DNA of 38,399 nucleotides from a bacterium HR26 (lineage in GTDB: Bacteria; Chloroflexota; Chloroflexia; Thermomicrobiales; Thermomicrobiaceae). Under the pieces are notes generated by a model that was not told the DNA's origin, did no database searches, and saw nothing but the letters and a program-made list of their open reading frames with translations. The position numbers and the translations under genes were made by a program. Position 1 is the first letter of the stretch. Each line of letters starts with the position of its first letter. The stretch lies in the NCBI GenBank assembly GCA_002898875.1, contig BEIC01000003.1:1-38399 (forward strand), written 5' to 3'. Below are positions 15,946 through 22,597 of this stretch, in pieces.

Positions 15946-16746
15946 TCAGTGGGATACATCGGCGAAGGCGGTGTCCTCTCCCTGGAAGTCGGCCCAGAGA
16001 TCCTGGATCTGTGCCCAGGCTGTGCTCACCGCCTGCCGGACGCGTGCCCGCTGCTCGTCGTTCAGCAGGCCGAAGTAGACGAGCGCTCCGGCCGCGCCAG
16101 CCCAGAACCCGATCGCCGCCGTCTCTTGCGCTGCCCTGCCGATTCGCGAGAGCAGCCGGCCCGGCACCTCACGGGCGGCCTGCGTGCGGACGCGAAGCCG
16201 GCCACCGCGCCGCCTCGCGCGGATCGGAGCCACCTGGCCGACCACACCCAGCACGGTACCGGCGCGCTCGCGAGCGCGGCCCGGCAGCTCTTGGCGCGCG
16301 CGACCCGTTACCGCCTCGGCGCGCTGCCGGGCGACGCCCAGGAGCTCCTCGGCCTCGCGCAGCGCTTCCTGCGCCAGCCGCTGCGTCGTCGGTGCCACCT
16401 CGCGCTCCAGTACCTTGGTCAGATGCTCTCGCTCGGCTTCGAGCTGCTTGATGGCACGCCGCGTGCGCTTCGGTAGCTCTCGCCGGGTGACGGCTGCCAG
16501 CGGCTTCAGCCGGTGCTCCATGACTTGCCGCACAACTCGCCCGTCCTCCGGCAGGTATTCCCGCACCTCGCCCATCGCCTGGCGCAGCGACTCGAGTGCC
16601 GAGCGCACATCGATTTCCTCGGCCAGCCGCTGGCGCAGCGTCTTCGGACGACGCTTGGCCCGCAGCGCGAGCAGCCCGAGCCCGAGCGCGAGCGCGCCGC
16701 CTGCTGCCAAGCCTATCGACCTCCAGTCCTGCCCTTCCTGCACCAT
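15946..16746 (-). CDS. Membrane-anchored helical protein, YtxH-like
   Basis: A 266-aa protein from ATG 16746, chosen because GGAAGGGAGGGCACCG lies just upstream; the longer GTG start at 16818 lacks a site. It has an N-terminal membrane helix SIGLAAGGALALGLGLLALRA (about residues 10-30), a long highly charged helical middle (Arg/Glu-rich, about 35-215, with coiled-coil character) and a second hydrophobic segment TAAIGFWAGAAGALVYFGLL (about 215-235) followed by an acidic tail. This architecture recalls YtxH-type envelope or stress proteins, but I see no diagnostic motif. It is convergent with the aminotransferase gene and monocistronic. Its function is unknown. Confidence 0.65.
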   Translation of the reverse strand: MVQEGQDWRSIGLAAGGALALGLGLLALRAKRRPKTLRQRLAEEIDVRSALESLRQAMGEVREYLPEDGRVVRQVMEHRLKPLAAVTRRELPKRTRRAIKQLEAEREHLTKVLEREVAPTTQRLAQEALREAEELLGVARQRAEAVTGRARQELPGRARERAGTVLGVVGQVAPIRARRRGGRLRVRTQAAREVPGRLLSRIGRAAQETAAIGFWAGAAGALVYFGLLNDEQRARVRQAVSTAWAQIQDLWADFQGEDTAFADVSH

Positions 16747-16825
16747 CGGTGCCCTCCCTTCCTGAATTGCACGCTCCCGGCACTGCTGTCGTGACCTGGA
16801 TAGCTCATCCTCGCTCACCGGCGCC

Positions 16826-16857
16826 GGTCGCCCCTATGATGGGTCGCCCCTATCATG
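16826..16857. repeat. Two tandem 16-bp units GGTCGCCCCTAT[G/C]ATG
   Basis: GGTCGCCCCTATGATG (16826-16841) is followed directly by GGTCGCCCCTATCATG, with 15 of 16 bases identical. Each unit carries the right half of the GTAGGGRCGA...TCGYCCCTAC palindrome, so this may be a rearranged remnant of that family. Confidence 0.6.
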
Positions 16858-16966
16858 CTTCGCCACGACAGAATTTGCCAGCCTGGCACCGAACACTGAC
16901 CATGCCGTCGCGACGGTTGACGTCTCTCCTGCTCGCGCGTGCGCCGCCTCGGCTATACTACCCGCC

Positions 16967-17080
16967 ATGATCGAGAGACAGCACGCGGCATTCGACAGGA
17001 TTGTCGTCGGAGCCGGCACGATGCCGGTAGGTGAGGTGATATCGACGCCCCGTCTCGAGCCGCAGGCGATGGTGCGATAG
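16967..17080 (+). CDS. Possible 37-aa leaderless small ORF (doubtful)
   Basis: ATG 16967 opens a 37-codon frame (MIERQHAAFDRIVVGAG...PQAMVR) ending TAG at 17080. There is no ribosome-binding site, but TATACT ends seven bases before the ATG, the geometry expected of a leaderless transcript. No domain is recognised and no good -35 is present. The ORF is most likely the leader of the metallophosphoesterase gene rather than a protein, and could be nothing. Confidence 0.15.
   Translation: MIERQHAAFDRIVVGAGTMPVGEVISTPRLEPQAMVR
17063..17078 (+). repeat. 16-nt motif CAGGCGATGGTGCGAT, copy 2
   Basis: Exact copy of bases 10933-10948, placed 30 nt before the metallophosphoesterase start. Confidence 0.3.
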
Positions 17081-17108
17081 ACTTCGTCAACGTGTTTGGA
17101 GACCGCAT

Positions 17109-17840
17109 GTGCGCATCCTGATCATCGCCGATATTCACGCGAATCTCGTGGCCCTCGAATCGGTCCTCGCCGCCGCTGGCACGGTCGACGATGTCTGGTG
17201 TTTAGGTGACATCGTCGGGTATGGTCCACGCCCCCGCGAGTGCGTGGAGCGCGTCAGGAGTATTGCGACCGAGGTCAGCGTGGTCGGCAACCACGACTGG
17301 GCCTGTCTGGGCCGGGCTGCCCTCGAGGGGTTCAACCCGATTGCCCAGTACGCGCTGCGCTGGACGATTGCCCAGCTTGGCCGCGAGCACCTGGCCTATC
17401 TCGAGGGGCTGCCGAACCGCGTGATCTCCGGAGCGTGCACCGTCGTGCACGGGAGTCCGCGGAACCCCGTGTGGGAGTACGTCTATAACGCGCATCTGGC
17501 TGCGGTCAACTTCAACTATTTCGACACAGCAATCTGCTTCTTCGGCCACACGCATGTGCCGTTCGTGATCCGCGAGCGGGAGGCGCTCCGTGGTCTGCCA
17601 CCTTACGCGCCGCGTCACGGTGACCGGATTCAGCTCGGTGACGACCGCTACATGATCAATCCCGGCGCGGTCGGCCAGCCACGCGACGGCGACCCCCGCG
17701 CTGCGTATGCGATCTTCGATCCTGACGAGGGCGTGGTGAGCTTCCACCGTGCACACTACGCGATCGAGCAGGTACAGGAGGATATGCGCACTGCCGGCCT
17801 TCCGGAGCCGCTGATTCGCCGCCTCGCGCTCGGGGTATAA
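17109..17840 (+). CDS. Calcineurin-like metallophosphoesterase (YfcE-like)
   Basis: A 243-aa dinuclear metal phosphoesterase from GTG 17109 behind TTGGAGACCGCAT. The complete motif set is present: ADIHANL (Asp8, His10), LGDIVGYGP (Asp34), VGNHDWA (Asn61, His62), TVVHGSP and FFGHTHVPF. This suggests an active enzyme. The substrate is unknown; relatives hydrolyse phosphodiesters or small phosphoesters. A hairpin follows the stop directly, so it may be transcribed alone ahead of the usp/trkA genes. A paralogue lies at 36618-37376. Confidence 0.85.
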   Translation: MRILIIADIHANLVALESVLAAAGTVDDVWCLGDIVGYGPRPRECVERVRSIATEVSVVGNHDWACLGRAALEGFNPIAQYALRWTIAQLGREHLAYLEGLPNRVISGACTVVHGSPRNPVWEYVYNAHLAAVNFNYFDTAICFFGHTHVPFVIREREALRGLPPYAPRHGDRIQLGDDRYMINPGAVGQPRDGDPRAAYAIFDPDEGVVSFHRAHYAIEQVQEDMRTAGLPEPLIRRLALGV

Positions 17841-17860
17841 CGCTCCCTGCCGCGGGAGTG
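17841..17860 (+). terminator. Hairpin terminator candidate after metallophosphoesterase
   Basis: CGCTCCC and GGGAGTG (seven pairs including one G-T) close the loop TGCCGC directly after the TAA stop, followed by AATACTTGTAG. The stem is strong but the T-tract is poor. Confidence 0.45.
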
Positions 17861-17938
17861 AATACTTGTAGTATGAGGCTCGAACGGGACATGACTGGTG
17901 AAGAAACTCGGCAGATGCGAAGGTAGGAGCGATAACGC

Positions 17939-18388
17939 GTGTATCGCCGCATCATCGTACCGGTGAGTGGACTGGCCGGTGACCGCCGGGCGATCGACCT
18001 GGCTGCGGCGATCTGTAGCTCCGGGGAGACCTGGCTCACGCTGGTCTACGTCGTCGAAGTGCCACAGCGATACGCGCTCGACAGCGAGCTGCCGGATCAA
18101 ATCGAGCAGGGGACCAGCATCCTGGAGGCCGCTGCGAGCTATGCGCAGAAGGTGGCTCGCGGTCGCTGGAAGCGGATTACGACCGAGCTGTTGCAGGCCC
18201 GGGTGGCGGCGGCGGCGATCGTGGATGAAGCCATCGAACGCGCGGCAGATGCCATCATCATGGCGACCACGAGCCGCTGGCACCTCGGCGTGCTGACCCA
18301 GGGTGAGACGCTCCCCTACATCCTCGATAATGCGCCGTGCGATGTCGTCGTCATCCGGGTGGCGAGCGAGAGCGAGACGAGAGCATGA
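17939..18388 (+). CDS. UspA-domain universal stress protein
   Basis: A 149-aa single-domain Usp protein from GTG 17939 behind GTAGGAGCGATAACGC. The N-terminus RRIIVPVSGLAGDRRAIDLAAAIC and the C-terminal strand CDVVVIRV fit the Rossmann-like fold. In the nucleotide-binding segment (MATTSRWHLGVLTQGETLPYIL) the usual GS before the last helix reads GE, so ATP binding may be lost or altered. It overlaps the following trkA gene by ATGA. Coupling to RCK proteins suggests that it senses or tunes potassium transport; this is inferred from context, though Usp domains do bind cyclic-di-AMP or ATP in some potassium systems. Confidence 0.8.
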   Translation: MYRRIIVPVSGLAGDRRAIDLAAAICSSGETWLTLVYVVEVPQRYALDSELPDQIEQGTSILEAAASYAQKVARGRWKRITTELLQARVAAAAIVDEAIERAADAIIMATTSRWHLGVLTQGETLPYILDNAPCDVVVIRVASESETRA

Positions 18389-18807
18389 GAATCCTCATCG
18401 TTGGTTGTGGTCGAGTCGGCAGTCGACTAGCGACCGAGTTCGTGGCCGAGGGGCACCGGGTCTCGATGGTCGACCAGCGGCAGGAAGCCTTCCGCCGCCT
18501 GCCCGACCGCTTCCCCGGCCAGTTAGTCCTCGGGACCGGGATCGACGAGGATGTCCTCCGTTCGGCGGGGATCGAATCGGCCGACGTCTTCATCGCCGTT
18601 ACCGAGGACGACAACACGAACATCATGGCGGCGCAGATTGCTCAAGTGATCTATCGGGTACCGAAGGTGATCCTGCGGATCTACGATCCAGAGCGTGCTG
18701 AGGTCTACCGCGGGCTGGGGCTTACGGTGATCTGCCCGACGAGAACGGTTGCCGACATGATCGAGGAGCAGGTGCGCCAGGATCGCCCGGTCCGCGTCTC
18801 CGGCTGA
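18385..18807 (+). CDS. TrkA-N (RCK) domain potassium transport regulator, N-domain only
   Basis: A 140-aa protein from ATG 18385, which overlaps the usp stop; the ORF-track extension to 18337 is a shadow of the usp C-terminus. The NAD(H)-binding loop ILIVGCGRVGSRLA (3-16) and the acidic end of strand two (MVDQRQ, Asp30) are clear. No TrkA-C domain follows, in contrast to the next gene. Such half-length RCK proteins may form mixed octamers with a full-length partner. The membrane channel subunit (TrkH/KtrB) is not in the window. Confidence 0.85.
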   Translation: MRILIVGCGRVGSRLATEFVAEGHRVSMVDQRQEAFRRLPDRFPGQLVLGTGIDEDVLRSAGIESADVFIAVTEDDNTNIMAAQIAQVIYRVPKVILRIYDPERAEVYRGLGLTVICPTRTVADMIEEQVRQDRPVRVSG

Positions 18808-18853
18808 CGCGCAGCAGGCAGGCTACGGCAGCACGCGTGACGGGAGCTCTGTC

Positions 18854-19519
18854 ATGTACATCATCGTCGTTGGCGGCGGGAAAGTCGGCTATTACCTCAC
18901 CAAGACGCTGGTCAACGAGGGGTACGAGGTCTTCCTGATCGAGAAGAACCCGGCAAAGGTACAGGTCTATCGCGATCGGTTCGGCGCCATCGTCATGCAG
19001 GGCGACGGCGCGGAGGTGGCGACGCTGGCTGCGGCCGGTGCGGGGCGGGCCGACGTGGTCATCGCGGTCACTGGCGACGATGAGGACAACCTCGTCATCT
19101 GCCAGATGGCCCGCGAGCGCTTCGGGGTCCGCCGGACGATCGCTCGCGTGAACAACCCGAAGAACGAGGAGCTCTTCCGCAAGCTCGGCATCGACGTGAC
19201 GGTGAGCCAGACCAACGTCATTCTGAGTATCATCGAGCAGCAGATCCCGGAGCGCCCGTTCGTTCACCTCATGGCGCTGCGCCATGCCGACCTGGCCATC
19301 GTCGAGGCTAAGGTCTCCGAGGACTCGCCGGTGATCCATCAGCCGATCTGGCAAATCGAGCTGCCGCCGGAAGCGATCATCACCGCGATCCTGCGCCACG
19401 GGGATCTGATTATCCCAACCGGCCAGACCGTCATCGAGCCGGGCGACGAGCTGATCATCGTGACCAAGCAGCAGCGCGAGGCCGAGCTGCGCGAGCTGAT
19501 CACCGGCCCGGCGGCATAG
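18854..19519 (+). CDS. TrkA protein with TrkA-N and TrkA-C domains
   Basis: A 221-aa cytoplasmic potassium-uptake regulator. It has an RCK-N domain (YIIVVGGGKVGYYLTKTL, about 2-19; Glu30 in LIEKNPAK) and a RCK-C/TrkA-C domain from about 140 to 215, with the LPPEAIITAILRHGDLIIPTGQTVIEPGDELIIV signature. The start ATG 18854 follows GACGGGAGCTCTGTC. The arrangement of two adjacent trkA-type genes resembles the ceoB/ceoC pairs of Actinobacteria. It ends 148 nt before the convergent treY gene. Confidence 0.9.
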   Translation: MYIIVVGGGKVGYYLTKTLVNEGYEVFLIEKNPAKVQVYRDRFGAIVMQGDGAEVATLAAAGAGRADVVIAVTGDDEDNLVICQMARERFGVRRTIARVNNPKNEELFRKLGIDVTVSQTNVILSIIEQQIPERPFVHLMALRHADLAIVEAKVSEDSPVIHQPIWQIELPPEAIITAILRHGDLIIPTGQTVIEPGDELIIVTKQQREAELRELITGPAA

Positions 19520-19667
19520 TCTTTGTTCACTTACCTTGCGGCCGCGTGGGCCAGTGGGCGAGCGTCCAGGGTGGAGGGATCGGCTGCCCGCCTCTGTCGC
19601 CGGCCGATGGGAGCACTGCTTCAAGCGTTCGAACTCCGCGAGCGAGAGCGAGGGTGAGCGATAGCCC

Positions 19668-22589
19668 TCACACGCTGTGCCCCTCGGCGAGCAGCACGGC
19701 CACCGGCCAGCGCGCGAAGACCTGCGCCAGCGGCAGCCGCGGCGGCTCTCCCGTCGTCATCTCGACAACCTGCCCGGTCAACCGGCACTGCCAGCGGCGT
19801 GGTGCCCCGCCCGGTAGGATGAGCACCGTATCCTGCCAGCTCGGCGGCCCGAGCGGGTAGCTCCGGGTCGGCAGCCCATCCTCCCACGCGACCAGCCGGG
19901 CGGTGAAGCGCGGCACCGCCGTCAGGCTCCACATCTCACCCCGCCGGCGGGTGAACGCGACCACGAACTCCGCGCGCGACCCGTCGCCGGCTGCCGGGAG
20001 GTAGCTCCCGGCCGTGAATAGATCAGGGTAGTCTCGCCGCAGGTGCAGCAGCCGGGCCGTGAGGTGGAGCTTGATCCGGCCGTCTTCCCAGGTCTCGAGG
20101 AGCTCCTCCGCCAGCGCCGGCAGGTCGCCGGCTGCGTGCAACTGCCGGAGTGCGGCTTCCCGGCGGGCAAAGTCGACCGGCCCGCGGTTGTCGGGGTCGA
20201 CCAGCGAGAAGCACCAGAGCTCGCAGCCCTGGTAGAGGTCGGGCACGCCCGGCGCAGTCAGCTTGATTGCGGTCTGGGCCAGGCTGGCGAGGGCGCCGTG
20301 GAAGGCGACAGCCTGCCACAGGCGGCCGAAGTCTTCGCGGAAAGGCTCCGCGCGCCGGTCGGTCAGCAGGGCCTCGGCGAAGCGCACCAGCGCCTGCTCG
20401 TACGCCTCGTTCGGGTTGAGCCAGCTCGTGCGCAGCTTCGCTTCCCGCGCTGCCTTGACGAGATAGCCCTGGAGTCGCGGCAGGAAACCGGCCTGCTCGG
20501 CCGGGTCGAGCGGCCAGGCAGCGAGGAGCGATTGGTAGCAGAGCAGCTCCATGGCCGGGTCGGGGGCCGGCTCACCATCGACGATTGTGCGGAAGGGCGC
20601 AGCGTACTCGCGCCAGCGGCCGACCGCCGCCTGCCAGGCGTCCGGCAGATCGGCCAGGACACAGAGCCGGGCGCGCGCATCCTCGCTGCGCTTGGTGTCG
20701 TGGGTCGAGGTCGCGTTCAGGGTGTACGGCCAGTGCTCTTGCCGCGAGCGGCACCACCGGTGGAAGTCCTCGGGCGCCAGCGGCCCATCAGCCGGCTCGG
20801 CGCCGACCTCGTTGAGAGCCAGCAGGCGGACATCGCGGTAGTGCGCGGTGTCTTCTACCCCCTTCGCCATCGCCGCGCCGGTGAGCTGCTGCCAGCGGCG
20901 GACGAAGCCGAGCCAGTCCTCGCCGGGCCAGTCCTGGGCCAGCAGCACCAGCTTGAGGAAAGCGAGTGCCGCCTCGCCCTCCGGCCAGCGTTGCCTGGCC
21001 TCTGCCAGCGCCTGCTCGATGCATGCCTGGTCAGCCGGCCGCAGAGGCCGGTCGCTGCGGTAGGTGCGGTAGACCGGGAGCGTCGCGGTGACCTCGAACA
21101 GCGCCCGGCGCAGCTCGCCCACGGTGAGATCTCGCCCTTCCGGGCACAGCCGAGCGAGTTTCGCCAGCCGGCTAGCCAGCAGGTCCAGTTCGGCGCTGAA
21201 GAGCTCGTGGAGAACCTGCCGGCGTGCCTGGTCGGCGACTTCGGCAAAGGGCGGAACCTCGCTCGTCTGGTGCTCGCTGACCGGGCGCACGGTCACGCTG
21301 CCCGATGGATCCGCGGCCGTGAGCTCCGGCGCACTTGCCCGCCGCTCGACCTCGGCCCACGCTATCCCGGCAACCGACAGCGCGGTGTTGGCCGCGTATA
21401 GCCGCGCGCTCCCTTCCGGATGGAGGAAGAGTCGCGTCACCTGCCGCGCGAACTCGTACCCGGTCGTCCCGGCAACTGGCCACTCTTCCGGGAGCTCTTC
21501 GTCGCCGGTCAGGATCTTCTCGACCAGGATGTAACATGGCAGCTCCTGGCTCGCCGGCTGGTCGCCGAGCGCGTGCCACAAGCGTCGATGGAGCATCTCC
21601 AGGTAGCCGTCCGGGTCGGCCAGCCCGTCGATGTGGTCGATCCGGAGGCCGGTGACCTGGGCAGAGCGAACGAGGTCGACAATCAGGCGATGGGTGGCGT
21701 CGAAGACGAGCGGGTCTTCCACGCGCACCCCGGCGAGGTCGGCGATGTCGAAGAAGCGGCGATAGTTGAGCTGGCTGATGGTGCTGCGCCAGAACGCTGG
21801 CCGGTAGTGCTGGACTGCGATGAGCCGGTCGAGCCGCTGGGTCGCCTCCGCCCCAGTGCGCGGGTCGAAGCGGTCGAGCGCCGCGGAGATTGCCTGCTCC
21901 AGCTCGGGGAAGGCGGGTAGCAGCGCGCGGAGCTGGTGGGCCACCGCGTCAGGCGCCAGGACTCCCGCCTCCACCTGCCCGGCCAGCCGCTCGATGGCGC
22001 GGCGGAGCATTGGGTCGGAATGCTGCGGCAGCGTCTCAGTGACCGCTTCCAGCGCCATTCTCCAGCCGTGCCGGTTCAGTGGGAGACGGCGGACGTAGTA
22101 GTGGAGAGCGAAGCCGTCGTCGTCCCAGCCCAACTGCACCTCGCCGGCCCGGAGCGCCTCGGCGTAGCGCCGGCCGAGGAGCGGCAGCAGGAGCTGCCCC
22201 TCAAGACCCGGCCACGGAGGATCCCAGTCGATGTCGAAGAAGCGGGCATCCGGCGAGGCCCGGCCGTTCTGGAGTACGGCCCGCCAGCGCGGGTTCTCCT
22301 CGTGGGCTGCCTGGTGATTCGGCACGATGTCGAGCACGAGCCCCTGACCGTGCTCGCGGAGGGCCGCGCTCAGGCGGGCGAACCCTTCAGGCCCGCCGAG
22401 AGCGGAGCTGATCCGGGTCGGATCGGTCACGTCATAGCCGTGGGTGCTCCCGCTGCGGGCCTGGAAGATCGGCGAGAGGTAGAGGTCGGAGACACCGAGC
22501 GCGGCGAGATAGGGGACGATCGTGCGTGCCTGGTCGAAGCTCATCTCCGGGCCGAGCTGGAGCCGGTAGGTCGCCGCCGGGACGCGCAT
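19668..22589 (-). CDS. treY: Maltooligosyltrehalose synthase
   Basis: GH13 isomerase that converts the reducing-end maltose unit of a linear glucan to a trehalose unit. I start it at ATG 22589 (973 aa), eight bases after the GH57 stop and behind GAGG; the ORF-track start at 22652 lies in the upstream gene. Motifs are STHGYDVTDP (about 48-57), LVLDIVPNHQA (84-94), TGLRIDHIDGLADPDGYL (313-330, nucleophile Asp318), CYILVEKILTG (352-362, acid Glu357) and NATSTHDTKRSEDARARL in the C-terminal third. It is longer than characterised TreY (about 700-800), with an insertion between about 95 and 300. It is the last gene of the operon. Confidence 0.93.
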   Translation of the reverse strand: MRVPAATYRLQLGPEMSFDQARTIVPYLAALGVSDLYLSPIFQARSGSTHGYDVTDPTRISSALGGPEGFARLSAALREHGQGLVLDIVPNHQAAHEENPRWRAVLQNGRASPDARFFDIDWDPPWPGLEGQLLLPLLGRRYAEALRAGEVQLGWDDDGFALHYYVRRLPLNRHGWRMALEAVTETLPQHSDPMLRRAIERLAGQVEAGVLAPDAVAHQLRALLPAFPELEQAISAALDRFDPRTGAEATQRLDRLIAVQHYRPAFWRSTISQLNYRRFFDIADLAGVRVEDPLVFDATHRLIVDLVRSAQVTGLRIDHIDGLADPDGYLEMLHRRLWHALGDQPASQELPCYILVEKILTGDEELPEEWPVAGTTGYEFARQVTRLFLHPEGSARLYAANTALSVAGIAWAEVERRASAPELTAADPSGSVTVRPVSEHQTSEVPPFAEVADQARRQVLHELFSAELDLLASRLAKLARLCPEGRDLTVGELRRALFEVTATLPVYRTYRSDRPLRPADQACIEQALAEARQRWPEGEAALAFLKLVLLAQDWPGEDWLGFVRRWQQLTGAAMAKGVEDTAHYRDVRLLALNEVGAEPADGPLAPEDFHRWCRSRQEHWPYTLNATSTHDTKRSEDARARLCVLADLPDAWQAAVGRWREYAAPFRTIVDGEPAPDPAMELLCYQSLLAAWPLDPAEQAGFLPRLQGYLVKAAREAKLRTSWLNPNEAYEQALVRFAEALLTDRRAEPFREDFGRLWQAVAFHGALASLAQTAIKLTAPGVPDLYQGCELWCFSLVDPDNRGPVDFARREAALRQLHAAGDLPALAEELLETWEDGRIKLHLTARLLHLRRDYPDLFTAGSYLPAAGDGSRAEFVVAFTRRRGEMWSLTAVPRFTARLVAWEDGLPTRSYPLGPPSWQDTVLILPGGAPRRWQCRLTGQVVEMTTGEPPRLPLAQVFARWPVAVLLAEGHSV

Positions 22590-22597
22590 AGCCGGCC

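Larger units (their letters stand above)
16747..17108. other. 362-nt divergent intergenic region
   Basis: It lies between the YtxH-like gene (minus) and the first metallophosphoesterase gene (plus). It contains two tandem 16-bp units of the GGTCGCCCCTAT repeat (16826-16857), a TATACT box at 16954-16959 seven bases before a 37-codon ORF (16967-17080), and copy 2 of the CAGGCGATGGTGCGAT motif. No structural RNA is recognised. Confidence 0.4.

Noticed and set aside
19579-19608. ATCGGC...GCCGAT inverted repeat in the trkA/treY convergent gap
   Set aside because: Six-bp arms with an 18-nt loop and no T-run; expected by chance at this GC content.
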